Positions 46,788 through 55,713 of a DNA stretch of 64,000 nt are shown here, in pieces. Origin of the DNA: Opitutaceae bacterium (lineage in GTDB: Bacteria > Verrucomicrobiota > Verrucomicrobiia > Opitutales > Opitutaceae). Positions within the stretch are counted from its first letter, which is position 1. Each line of letters opens with the position of its first letter. The stretch is from NCBI GenBank assembly GCA_018402455.1, contig JAGYIG010000003.1, positions 62,001-126,000 on the forward strand. The letters are read 5' to 3'. The position numbers and the translations under genes were made by a program. The notes under the pieces are model-generated. The model ran no database searches and was not told where the DNA came from. It saw only the letters and a program-made list of their open reading frames with translations.

Positions 46788-47299
46788 CAGGCGGATGGGG
46801 TGGGCAGACCGGCGGCCTCCCTCACTTGGAGGATTTCATCGCGAAATTTGGCGGCGTCTTCGTAGCGTTCGGCTTCGATCGCGGTCTGCAGGTTGGTTTC
46901 CAGGGTGGACAGCCGATCCTGCAGGGACTTGCGCGCGATCGCCCGCTCCGGGACCTTGCCCGAGTGCTGGGTGCCCTTGTGCATGTTTTCCAACATGGGG
47001 TCAACGAGGCCCGTCAGGGTATCGTAGCAGTGGGGACAACCAAATCGACCGGTCTTTTTGAAGTCTTCCGGGACAAAGCCACACCGGGCACAGCGTAAGC
47101 CCGACGCCGCCGGGGGCTCCGGGTTGAGGGAGGCTTTCAAGAGCAGGTCGGCCAACGAAAACCCACTCGGGTCAGTCACCCCCTTGGCTTGCGCGCAGGC
47201 TTCACACAGGTCGACCTTGTGCACCTTGTGGTTCACGATCTGCGTGAGGTGAACGGTCGCTTGATTGTCGCATAAGTCGCATTTCAGGGGGCTTGCCAT
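46787..47299 (-). CDS. mcsA: McsA-like zinc-finger UVR-domain activator
   Basis: A 170-residue protein with two zinc-binding units (CDLCDNQ...CEAC and CARCGF...CPHC) and a C-terminal UVR motif (AIEAERYEDAAKFRDEI). In Firmicutes McsA activates McsB and couples it to ClpC. It is first gene of mcsA-mcsB-clpC. The repressor gene ctsR, normally upstream of mcsA in Firmicutes, is missing here, so control must differ. A TATAAT element lies 8 bp before the ATG. Confidence 0.92.
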   Translation of the reverse strand: MASPLKCDLCDNQATVHLTQIVNHKVHKVDLCEACAQAKGVTDPSGFSLADLLLKASLNPEPPAASGLRCARCGFVPEDFKKTGRFGCPHCYDTLTGLVDPMLENMHKGTQHSGKVPERAIARKSLQDRLSTLETNLQTAIEAERYEDAAKFRDEILQVREAAGLPTPSA

Positions 47300-47307
47300 G
47301 GTTTAAA

Positions 47308-47350
47308 ATTATATCAGTCCAAAATCAGGCGGTTTCGGCCGAAAAACGCC
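47308..47350 (-). promoter_or_regulatory. Putative mcsA promoter with inverted repeat
   Basis: On the minus strand a consensus TATAAT (47313-47308) ends only 8 bp before the mcsA ATG at 47299, so the transcript would be leaderless or nearly so. A near-perfect inverted repeat at 47328-47350 (arms GGCG.TTTCGG and CCGAAA..CGCC) sits where a -35 element or operator would be. No recognisable -35 hexamer is present, which fits activator control or an alternative sigma factor. Inference from sequence pattern only. The rest of 47351-47510 has no gene. Confidence 0.4.
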
Positions 47351-47510
47351 TCAACCGCCAGTGCATACACCATGCCACCAGTCTCGGAAGAGGCAAGACC
47401 CTGCGAGGGGTTATTTTATTGCCGGAAAACCGAGACGAAATGCCGATTCGATTCGGCTCAACTGTGCCGGAATGACCCGGATGGTGCCATGACTGCGGCG
47501 GAGCGCTGGC

Positions 47511-48377
47511 CTAGAGCTTGGTCCCTTCAATGCGCACCCGGTGATGGAAAGCCTCGAGCACCTGCTTGAAAATCGAGCCGGGTTTGCCATCGGCGATTTG
47601 ACGGCCATCTAGGGCCACCACGGGAATGACTTCAGCGCCGGTTCCGGTGAGGAAGCACTCATCCGCATTCCAGATGTCGTAGCGCGTCATTTCATGCTCC
47701 TCGATGGGGATCTGGAGGTCTTCCACAATATCGAAAATAGCATCCCGGGTGATCCCCTTGAGGGCCCCTTGCTGAGCCGAGGGGGTGTAGATGCGCCCCT
47801 TGCGCACGATGAAGACATTATCTCCCGTGCATTCGGCGACCAGCCCTTGATCGTTGAGCATGATCGCTTCCAAGGCCCCGTATTGCTGGGCCTCCATTTT
47901 GGCCATGATGTTGTTGAGGTAATTGAGCGATTTGATCGCGGGGCTCAGCGCCGCGGGATTCGTCCGGCGAGTCGGCACGGTCACGATCTTCAGCCCCACC
48001 TCGTAGTGCTCCGGTGGATAGAGCGCAATGGTATCGGCAATCACGATGATCGAGGGGCGGGGGCAATTCGAGGGAGAAAGTCCGAGGTCGCCCACTCCTC
48101 GCGTGACCACCAGACGGATGTAGCCATTGCGGAGACCATTGGCCCGGCAGGTGTCACAAATGGCTTGATTGATTTCCGCCCGGCTCCACGGCAGATCCAA
48201 CAGCAACGCTTTAGCCGAAAACTCGAACCGCTCCAGATGCTCGTCCAGCCGGAAGATGTTTCCGTCGTAAATTCGAATTCCTTCAAAAATGCCGTCTCCA
48301 TACAGCAGCCCGTGATCAAACACGGAGATTTTTGCATCTGCTTTTTCAACGAGTTGGCCGTCCAGATAAATTTTCAT
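47511..48377 (-). CDS. Class IV aminotransferase (IlvE/D-amino acid transaminase type)
   Basis: A 288-residue fold-type IV PLP enzyme. The N-terminal FDHGLLYGDGIFEGIRIYDG and C-terminal GITRDAIFDIVEDLQI are diagnostic of the BCAT/DAAT group, and the PLP lysine is in PAIKSLNYLNN. Residues deciding branched-chain amino acids versus D-amino acids versus aminodeoxychorismate cannot be resolved confidently; the YLNNI context favours BCAT/DAAT. The start chosen is the ATG at 48377. Divergent from the downstream prepilin gene. Confidence 0.88.
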   Translation of the reverse strand: MKIYLDGQLVEKADAKISVFDHGLLYGDGIFEGIRIYDGNIFRLDEHLERFEFSAKALLLDLPWSRAEINQAICDTCRANGLRNGYIRLVVTRGVGDLGLSPSNCPRPSIIVIADTIALYPPEHYEVGLKIVTVPTRRTNPAALSPAIKSLNYLNNIMAKMEAQQYGALEAIMLNDQGLVAECTGDNVFIVRKGRIYTPSAQQGALKGITRDAIFDIVEDLQIPIEEHEMTRYDIWNADECFLTGTGAEVIPVVALDGRQIADGKPGSIFKQVLEAFHHRVRIEGTKL

Positions 48378-48484
48378 ATGAGTGCGAACGTATACGGAGG
48401 CCGGCAAGGCTTTGTCCAGCTCGCCGGCAGACTTTCTGCTTGAGTCGAGGGCTCCGTCGCGGGCAGGCTCAAGCCACTTCGCTG

Positions 48485-49264
48485 ATGAACAAATCGACCC
48501 GTTCCCCTGCCGGTTTCTCGCTGATCGAACTGCTCACGGTGATCGCCATTTTGGGGATTTTGGCCGCCATCATTATCCCGACGGTCGGCAAGGCTCGCGA
48601 GACCGCTCAGCGGGCGGTCGATGCCAACAATTTGCGGGAATTGGGCAAAGCGGCGTTGATCTACGGCGCGGACAACCGAGACGCATTGCCGAATCCGCAA
48701 CAAGCCAGTCGGTCGGTGGCGGGCTCCAATCAACGCTACTGGCAGTGGTTCGGCCAATTGGCCCGCTATGGAGGCTTCAATGATCCCGCTTTGTTAATTT
48801 CCCAACTCGATGCCGCGGTGGATCAAACCGCCGTGCCTCTGCTGGTGCTCGATCCCACCGTGAGCACGCCTCCCACGTTGGAGGCCGGATTCACGGCGTT
48901 GGGGACGACCTCGTTCAATGTGGTTTCCGGCCTCCGGTTAAGCGACCCCGCCACGACCCCGTTGGCCTTTACCCGCGGTCTCACCACCGCGGGAACCTGG
49001 TCCGAAGCCGGATCTTCCGAAGATGACCCCAATCGCGGCGTATATGGCGAGATCGGGGGCCACGTCGTGTTTCTGGGCGGCAATGTTGAGTTCTATTCCT
49101 CCCTCGAGGGTGCTTTGATCGGCAACTCCGGCCGACCCACCGCCAACCTGCGCCAAGCCGTGCCCAACCGCACCAACGGCACCGGAGCCGTCCAAATCCT
49201 GGGACAGGATTCGGCCAACGGTATCGCCAGCCCGAACGGAACCAGCCCGCAATCCGGCCCGTAG
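48485..49264 (+). CDS. Type IV prepilin / GspG-like pseudopilin
   Basis: A 259-residue prepilin with a canonical site, PAG followed by FSLIELLTVIAILGILAAIIIP (F at +1, E at +5), and a globular domain with YGADNRDALPNP typical of verrucomicrobial/planctomycete pilins. The start is the ATG at 48485; upstream in-frame sequence overlaps the divergent aminotransferase. Monocistronic, ending at an intrinsic terminator. Confidence 0.87.
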   Translation: MNKSTRSPAGFSLIELLTVIAILGILAAIIIPTVGKARETAQRAVDANNLRELGKAALIYGADNRDALPNPQQASRSVAGSNQRYWQWFGQLARYGGFNDPALLISQLDAAVDQTAVPLLVLDPTVSTPPTLEAGFTALGTTSFNVVSGLRLSDPATTPLAFTRGLTTAGTWSEAGSSEDDPNRGVYGEIGGHVVFLGGNVEFYSSLEGALIGNSGRPTANLRQAVPNRTNGTGAVQILGQDSANGIASPNGTSPQSGP

Positions 49265-49293
49265 AGCGCTCCCGCATCGATCCGCTTCGCCTG

Positions 49294-49317
49294 GCCCCGA
49301 TTGTGGCGGGGCTTTTT
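49294..49317 (+). terminator. Intrinsic terminator after the prepilin gene
   Basis: A 6-bp GCCCCG/CGGGGC stem with a 7-nt loop, followed by TTTTT (49313-49317), 30 bp after the prepilin stop. Confidence 0.85.
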
Positions 49318-49377
49318 CATGGCAATTTGGTTTTACTGGCGTCGCACTCCGCTTAACGGTTTTCCTTTACCATCTTC

Positions 49378-51117
49378 ATGACGACTGCCGCCACTGCCCA
49401 CCAGACCTACATCATCGGTCACCGCAACCCCGACGCCGATGCGGTGTGCTCGGCCATTGCCTATGCGGAGCTGAAAAAAGCCCAGGGGCTGGAAGGGTTT
49501 GTCGCCGCGCGTTGTGGCAACACCAACGCCCGGATCGATACGATTCTGACGAAATTCAACACGCCCGCCCCGGTCTACATCAGCGACGTCGCGCCGCGGG
49601 TGCGCGACGTGATGATTCGGGACGTGGTGACCATTGGGGAGGATGCCACCTGCGCGGAGGCCCTCGAGCTCATCGACCGCCACGACGTGCGCATTTTGCC
49701 CGTCGTCAGTGCCGAACGCTACGTGAAAGGGCAGGTCTCCATTTTCGATCTCGGCGGGTCCTTTATTCCGAAGGTGCGCGAACCGCGGGAAATGCGCCGC
49801 GTCTGCACCTCCATCAAACAGGTCGCCGTGGCCTTGCAGGCCCGGGTCCTCACCGCGTGCAACGACGAAGCCGTGGAAGACCTTTTTGTGCGGATTGGGG
49901 CCATGGACGTGCGTTCGTTTTGGAAGGTGTCCAAAGACGAAAACATTCCGTCGGATCGGTCGCTGGTGGTCGTGGGCGACCGCTGGGATATTCAGCAGCG
50001 CTCGATCCAAAACGGGGTGCGGGCGCTCATCATCACTGGGAACCTGCCCATCGATGACGAGGTGGTGGCGCAGGCCGCCGCCGCGGGCGTGTCCGTTCTG
50101 AGCACGCCCTATGATACCGCCACCACCGCGTGGGCCATCCGCTCCGCCTCCAGCATCAAGTCCTTGGTCCAATCCAAGTTCTCCTCCCTCAGTCCCGAAG
50201 CCCGTCTCTCCGATCTTCGCCGCAAACTCGCGGTATCCGCCGCCACCGCGTTCATGGTGCTCAGCGACGACGGCCGGCTGGTGGGCATTCTCACCAAGAC
50301 GGACGTTTTGCGTCCCATCAAACGCCGGCTGGTGCTGGTGGATCACAACGAACTCAGCCAGGCCGTCGCCGGCGCCGATCAGGTCGATATCATCGAGATC
50401 ATCGACCACCACCGACTGGGTTCGGTCAACACCGCCCAGCCCATCCTGTTTCTCAACGAGCCGGTGGGCTCCACCTGCACCATCGTGGCGGATCAATTCC
50501 GCCGGCATGGCCTCTCCCCCACCCCAAACATCGCGGGCATCATGATGAGCGGCATCATTTCAGACACGCTGCACCTCAACAGCCCCACCTCGACCGAACG
50601 CGACGCCGAAATCCTGCAGTGGCTCGCCCAAATCGCCGGGGTGGACTCCGCGGAACTGGCCAACGAAATTTTTGCGTCCGGCTCCATCATTCTCAGCAAC
50701 GATGCCCGGGAGGTGATCAACTCCGACCGCAAGGTTTACGATGAAGATGGGATCAAGTTTGCCGTCTCGCAGGTTGAGGAGCTGGGCTTCGGCAACTTTT
50801 GGCCGCACGCCGAAAAACTGGCTCAGGCCCTGAGCGCCCAGCGGCGCGATGAACAACTGGTCTTCGCCTGTCTGCTCGTGACGGACATCAACACGCAGAA
50901 CTCGCTGCTGCTGACCGATGGCGACCCCGAAATCATGTCCCGCATCACCTACCCTTCGGTCGAGCATGACGATATTTTTGACATGCCCGGTATCGTGAGT
51001 CGAAAAAAGCAACTCATCCCCTACCTCGGCGGCGTGCTGAAAGAAATGCAGGCCGAGGGCCTCGTCCCCAAAGTCGATGGCGCCACCGCGGCGCCATTCC
51101 CGGCGACGACCTCCTGA
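49378..51117 (+). CDS. CBS/DRTGG-containing type II inorganic pyrophosphatase
   Basis: A 579-residue manganese-dependent DHH-family pyrophosphatase with a regulatory insert. The catalytic DHH motifs are [12 protein letters not shown] near the N-terminus and DHHRLGS in the second half. Between them lie two CBS units (about residues 75-125 and 265-320) flanking a DRTGG-like segment, the layout of nucleotide-regulated enzymes that are inhibited by AMP/ADP and activated by ATP or diadenosine polyphosphates. The C-terminal DHHA2 domain ends near [10 protein letters not shown]. It hydrolyses PPi in the cytoplasm. The start is the ATG at 49378; glnS follows 29 bp later. Confidence 0.9.
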   Translation: MTTAATAHQTYIIGHRNPDADAVCSAIAYAELKKAQGLEGFVAARCGNTNARIDTILTKFNTPAPVYISDVAPRVRDVMIRDVVTIGEDATCAEALELIDRHDVRILPVVSAERYVKGQVSIFDLGGSFIPKVREPREMRRVCTSIKQVAVALQARVLTACNDEAVEDLFVRIGAMDVRSFWKVSKDENIPSDRSLVVVGDRWDIQQRSIQNGVRALIITGNLPIDDEVVAQAAAAGVSVLSTPYDTATTAWAIRSASSIKSLVQSKFSSLSPEARLSDLRRKLAVSAATAFMVLSDDGRLVGILTKTDVLRPIKRRLVLVDHNELSQAVAGADQVDIIEIIDHHRLGSVNTAQPILFLNEPVGSTCTIVADQFRRHGLSPTPNIAGIMMSGIISDTLHLNSPTSTERDAEILQWLAQIAGVDSAELANEIFASGSIILSNDAREVINSDRKVYDEDGIKFAVSQVEELGFGNFWPHAEKLAQALSAQRRDEQLVFACLLVTDINTQNSLLLTDGDPEIMSRITYPSVEHDDIFDMPGIVSRKKQLIPYLGGVLKEMQAEGLVPKVDGATAAPFPATTS

Positions 51118-51146
51118 GTAAAACTTCCGCGGCAAACCCCCACATC

Positions 51147-52924
51147 ATGAGCGATTCTCCTGAGCCGACCCGCGCTCCCTCACCTTCGGATTTTATTCGC
51201 GACATCGTGGCGGCCGACATCACGTCCGGTCGCACCCCCCGCATTGTCACCCGCTTCCCCCCGGAGCCGAATGGCTACCTGCACCTCGGTCACGCCAAGT
51301 CCATCTGTCTGAACTTTGGCATCGCGGTCGAAAACCAAGGCCGGTGCAACCTGCGCTTCGATGACACCAACCCCGCCAAGGAGAACACCCATTTTGTGGA
51401 CTCCATCACGGAAGACATCCGGTGGCTGATTGGTGATTGGGCGGAAGACCGCCTCGGTCTGCAGGCCCCCGGCGCCAAACCCGTCCGCCAATCGGTGGAC
51501 GGACGGGAGGACTTCTATGCCGGCCCCACCGACGCCGGGGAGGGGGCGCCTTTCTTCGCCTCAAACTATTTCGAGCAACTCTACCTCTACGCCGAGCAAC
51601 TCATCCAGAAAGGCCTCGCGTTCGTGTGCGACCTGACTCCCGAGGAGGCCGAACGCTATCGCGGAACCCCGACCGAACCGGGGTGGGAAAGTCCGCACCG
51701 CGATCGGTCCGTCGCGGAGAATCTGGACCTGTTTCGACGCATGCGCGCGGGAGAGTTCCCCGACGGGGCCCGAACCCTGCGGGCGAAGATCGATATGACG
51801 TCGCCCAACATTTGGCTGCGTGATCCCCTGCTCTACCGCATCCGCCATGTCGCCCATCATCAGGCTGGCGACGCTTGGTGCATCTATCCGCTCTACGATT
51901 TTGCCCACTGCCTCAGCGACTACCTCGAGGGCATCACCCACTCCCTTTGCACCATTGAGTTCGAAGTGCATCGGCCGCTCTACGATTGGCTTTTGCAGGG
52001 ACTGGACTTGCCGCGAACCCGGCCCCGCCAAATCGAATTTGCGCCCCTCAACCTGGCCTACACCTTGTTCAGCAAACGTCGGGTGCTGAAACTCGTCGCC
52101 GAAAACGCCGTCTCCGGCTGGGATGACCCGCGGCTGCCCACCCTTGCCGGGCTACGTCGGCGGGGCATCCCCGCGGCTGCGCCATTCGCGAGTTTGCCTA
52201 CCGGATTGGCATCACCAAATTCGAAAGCCTGACCGAGGCCGCCGTTTTCGAAGGAGTCGTCCGCGATCATCTTAATGAGATGTCGTCCCGTCGCCTCGGC
52301 GTGCTGCGCCCGCTCAAGCTGGTCCTGACCAATCTCGCCGCCGATGAGTCCTTTGAGGGCTCGGCGCCCAATCACCCCCAAGACGACAGTCGGGGCAATC
52401 GCCCCGTTCGGCTCACCCGGGAGGTCTATATTGAGGAAGATGATTTTGCCGAGATCCCTCCGCCCAAATTCCGGCGACTCAAACCGGGAGGCAAAGTGCG
52501 GCTGAAATACGGCTGTATCATCACCTGTGAAGGGGTCATCAAAAACGCCGACGGCACGATCGCCGAGGTCCATGCGACGGCGGATTTGACGACCCGGCGA
52601 GGCGAGCCCAACGCCGACGAGAAGGTGAAGGGCACCCTCCACTGGGTCAGCGCGGTGGATGCCATTGAGGCCCAGGTGAGGCTCTACGACCGCTTGTTCA
52701 CCGTCGCGGAGCCCGGGGCACAGGAAGATTTTATGGCGTGCCTCAACCCCGATTCATTGGTCACGGTAACGGCCAAGCTCGAACCCGCTTTGCAGGACGC
52801 CTCTCCAGGCGAGGTCTTTCAGTTTGAGCGTTTGGGCTACTTCACCAAAGACCCGGGTGAATCCTCGACCGGTCGCCCCGTCTACAACCGGACGATCACC
52901 CTGCGGGACACCTGGGCCAAGTAA
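51147..52924 (+). pseudogene. glnS: Glutaminyl-tRNA synthetase, frameshifted
   Basis: A class I synthetase that charges tRNA-Gln directly. The first frame (ATG at 51147) covers [32 protein letters not shown] and the KMS-type loop region FSKRRVLKL through [11 protein letters not shown]. Sense then passes to the next frame, which resumes [16 protein letters not shown] and runs through the two-beta-barrel anticodon domain to the stop at 52924. One base missing, or two extra, near 52177-52183 explains the shift. Restored length is about 591-592 residues (E. coli 554). Because no GatCAB genes are visible, a true loss would matter; sequencing error is the simpler reading. Confidence 0.9.
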
Positions 52925-52971
52925 GTAATTTCCGGCGTCGCAATTCAATTGCCGTTGGTTAAGACCCTTGG

Positions 52972-52986
52972 ACTCAGAGTCTGAGT
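52972..52986 (+). promoter_or_regulatory. Inverted repeat just upstream of the receiver-domain gene
   Basis: ACTCAGA-G-TCTGAGT, a perfect 7-bp inverted repeat with a single central base, ends three bases before the ATG of the receiver protein. It replaces the space where a Shine-Dalgarno site would normally be. It may be an operator or a translation-control hairpin. Pattern only. Confidence 0.35.
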
Positions 52987-52989
52987 TCC

Positions 52990-53382
52990 ATGCCGAAATT
53001 CCTACTAGTCGACGACAACGAGGAACTGCTTGAGGTCCAATCCGCTTACTTGGAGGCCCACGAGCAGGAGGTTTTCTTGGCGAGAAACGGCCGCGAGGCC
53101 CTGCGACTGCTTCAGTGCGAGCAGGTGGATATCTTGGTGACGGATGTGATCATGCCCGAGATGGAGGGTTTGGAAACCATCATGGCCGTGCGGCAGACGC
53201 ATCCCCATCTACCCATCATCGTGGTTTCGGGCGGAGGCCGCATCGGGGCCACCGACTACCTCACGATGGCCAAAAGCATGGGGGCACACTCGGCCATGAG
53301 TAAACCCATCGCTCCCGCAGCCCTGCTCGCGGAAGCCCGGTTCCTGATCGAGAAGTTCCGAAAAAACGGGCATCCACGTTAG
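52990..53382 (+). CDS. Single-domain response regulator (CheY-like receiver)
   Basis: A 130-residue receiver domain without an output domain. Phosphorylation pocket: LLVDDNEE at the N-terminus (acidic pair), the phospho-aspartate in ILVTDVIMPEMEG and the lysine in SAMSKPIAP. It has no adjacent kinase gene, so its partner is unknown. A perfect inverted repeat lies immediately before the start codon. The interval 53383-53522 to gltX holds no gene. Confidence 0.88.
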   Translation: MPKFLLVDDNEELLEVQSAYLEAHEQEVFLARNGREALRLLQCEQVDILVTDVIMPEMEGLETIMAVRQTHPHLPIIVVSGGGRIGATDYLTMAKSMGAHSAMSKPIAPAALLAEARFLIEKFRKNGHPR

Positions 53383-53522
53383 TTGGCTTCGGGCGTTTTT
53401 AAAGCCTTCTTGATCCGCGGCAGCTAGGTGATTCGGTAGCCGCCCGGCGGCGAAAGACGAATGCGGGCGAGGTGTGCCTGACTCCTTCCCATCACCGCGA
53501 GCCTGCTCGGATCAAGGCCGAC

Positions 53523-54863
53523 CTATGATTCCCCGGTTGGCGGGTGGGCTAGAAAACGCTCCATCCGGGCGAGCACGCGATCCTTGCCGAGCACCCGAAA
53601 GATCTGGGTGAGTCCCGGACCCGCATTGGTGCCGGTCACGGCCAGCCGGGCCACCGCTTGGTAATCGCCGAAGCCTTTGCCGAGATTTTCGGCCATGGTC
53701 TTGATGGCCTCTTCGACCGCGGTCTCGTCATCCAATGAATCCATGGGCGCGAGCAGCTCCTTCAACTCGGCTAAACGGGCCAGTGGCTCGCCCTTGTTAA
53801 ACGTCTTCTTGATGGCCTTGGCATTCCACGGGAACGCTTCCGAGAAGAAGTAGATCGTGTAATCCGGCAGCTCCTCGATGGCTTTCACCTTGGGCTGGCT
53901 GATCGCGATGACTTCAGCAAAGTAGGCCTCATCGGCGGCCTCCATCACGGCCCGCGGGGCCTCCTGCCGGGAAAAATACGCCCGGGCTTTGGCGAGAAAG
54001 TCCGCCGGGGGCAGCTCCAGCAGATAGGACATGTTCATGTGGGCCATCTTGCGGTCATCAAAACGGGCGTTGCTCTGATTCACGCCGGCAAAGTCGAACA
54101 ACTTGACGACCTCGGCCAGGGGCATCTTTTCCCGGTCATCCTTGGGATTCCAACCGAGCAGGCAGAGGAAGTTGATCACCGCTTCCGGGAGGTAACCTCT
54201 TTCTTGATACTCACCAATCAGCGCACCTTGATCGCGTTTGGACATCTTGCCGGAACCCTGTTGGCTGAGGATGAGCGGGATGTGGGCAAAGGTGGGCAAC
54301 GGCGCCCCCAGCGCTTTGAATAACTCGGTGTGTTTGCTGGTGTTGGAAAGGTGATCCTCTCCCCGGATGACGTGCGTGATGCCCATGGTGATGTCATCAA
54401 TCACATTCACGAGGTGAAATACCGGACTCCCGTCCGAGCGCACCACCACAAAGTCCTTCTCCTCGGTGCGCTCCACGCGGCCCCGAATCGCATCCTCAAT
54501 AATCTGGGGCTGACCGGAAATCTTAAACCACTGCGCACCGTCCTTGGCATAGAGTCGGCCGGTGTCCTGCAGTTTCTGCAGGTAACCTTGGTAGATTTCT
54601 CCCCGCTCGCTCTGCCGATACGGGCCAAAATCGCCCCCGGCGTGGGGTCCCTCGTCCCAATCGAGTCCCAACCACCGCAGACTGGAATAGATCACCTCCA
54701 GGAATGCGTCGCTGTTGCGCTGTTGGTCGGTGTCCTCGATGCGCAAAATGAACTTGCCCCCCGTGTGGCGGGCGTAGAGCCAATTGAACAGGGCGGTGCG
54801 GGCACTGCCAATATGGAAGAACCCCGTCGGGCTGGGAGCGAAACGAACACGGACTTGGGACAT
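53523..54863 (-). CDS. gltX: Glutamyl-tRNA synthetase
   Basis: A 446-residue class I synthetase charging tRNA-Glu. HIGH-type motif [12 protein letters not shown] at about 15-26, the [10 protein letters not shown] motif, and the KMSKR loop in GKMSKRDQG. The anticodon-binding helical domain follows. The start is the ATG at 54863 ([14 protein letters not shown]), the family's typical N-terminus. It faces the glnS gene across the small receiver gene, so both Glu-type synthetases lie within 3 kb. Confidence 0.95.
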   Translation of the reverse strand: MSQVRVRFAPSPTGFFHIGSARTALFNWLYARHTGGKFILRIEDTDQQRNSDAFLEVIYSSLRWLGLDWDEGPHAGGDFGPYRQSERGEIYQGYLQKLQDTGRLYAKDGAQWFKISGQPQIIEDAIRGRVERTEEKDFVVVRSDGSPVFHLVNVIDDITMGITHVIRGEDHLSNTSKHTELFKALGAPLPTFAHIPLILSQQGSGKMSKRDQGALIGEYQERGYLPEAVINFLCLLGWNPKDDREKMPLAEVVKLFDFAGVNQSNARFDDRKMAHMNMSYLLELPPADFLAKARAYFSRQEAPRAVMEAADEAYFAEVIAISQPKVKAIEELPDYTIYFFSEAFPWNAKAIKKTFNKGEPLARLAELKELLAPMDSLDDETAVEEAIKTMAENLGKGFGDYQAVARLAVTGTNAGPGLTQIFRVLGKDRVLARMERFLAHPPTGES

Positions 54864-54887
54864 GATGGAAAAAATTAACGCGGCCTT

Positions 54888-55682
54888 GTGTGTGACCGGA
54901 TCGGGCAGCAAGAACTGACCGATGCCTGCTGTCAAAACCTGCCCGCTGGATCCGGCCCGAACTGGTGGCGGTTTCGAACCACCGCGGCTCCTCCCCGGCT
55001 TCCGGGAGGCCATGGAGGCGAGATCCAGTGGGGTCCGCTATTGGCGTTCACTCGCCGTGCCCGCCGCCCCGGCCCTCGGATCTACGTTTCGGCCGGCGTG
55101 CACGGAGACGAACCGGCGGCCCCCGTAGCCCTGCTGGCGGCTTGTCAGCAGGGAGTTTTTGACGATCGGGCCACTTGGTTTCTCGTCCCCATGATAAATC
55201 CCACCGGCTTCAGCCGCCATCAGCGCGACAACGCCACCGGGATCGATTTGAACCGTGACTACCTGAGCCTAAAAGCCCCGGAGGTGCGTTCCCATGTGGC
55301 TTGGCTACGTCGCCAACCTCGCTTCGATCTCGCGGTCTGCCTGCACGAGGACTGGGAAGCGGTCGGGTTCTACCACTACGAGCTCAGCCGCCAAATCGAT
55401 CCTGGGTTCTCGCGACAGATTCGCGCCACCGCTGCGGAGTATTTGCCGATCGAGGCCGGCGAGGTCATCGATGGGCGCCCCGTGGATGAACCAGGCATCA
55501 TTCGCCCCGAAAGCGACCCGGCTTTGCGGGAGCATTGGCCGGAAGCGATCTACCTTTTCCGGCACCACAGCGATCACTGCCTCACCTTCGAAACCCCCAG
55601 TCCGCAGGCGATGCCGGATCGTATTGCCGCGAATGTGGCTGCTCTGAGCACGGCCTGCCGTGCCTATCTCGATCTCTCTTAA
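54888..55682 (+). CDS. M14-type zinc carboxypeptidase / deacylase-like protein
   Basis: A 264-residue protein of the M14/AspA-AstE metallopeptidase fold. Zinc ligands are in [11 protein letters not shown] (HxxE) and the later CLHEDW histidine; the substrate-binding [10 protein letters not shown] and the catalytic glutamate in TFETPSP follow. Family members hydrolyse peptides or N-acyl amino acids. The N-terminus is uncertain: GTG 54888 is used, but the first 45 residues are of low similarity and another frame is also open there. It is divergent from gltX across 24 bp. Confidence 0.75.
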   Translation: MCDRIGQQELTDACCQNLPAGSGPNWWRFRTTAAPPRLPGGHGGEIQWGPLLAFTRRARRPGPRIYVSAGVHGDEPAAPVALLAACQQGVFDDRATWFLVPMINPTGFSRHQRDNATGIDLNRDYLSLKAPEVRSHVAWLRRQPRFDLAVCLHEDWEAVGFYHYELSRQIDPGFSRQIRATAAEYLPIEAGEVIDGRPVDEPGIIRPESDPALREHWPEAIYLFRHHSDHCLTFETPSPQAMPDRIAANVAALSTACRAYLDLS

Positions 55683-55713
55683 CTCGGGGTCACGCCTTTT
55701 GGCGGTGGCGGGT

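Noticed and set aside
54888-55020. Possible frameshift in the N-terminus of the M14-type peptidase
   Set aside because: The catalytic part is in one frame; the upstream region is too divergent to tell a wrong start from a frameshift.
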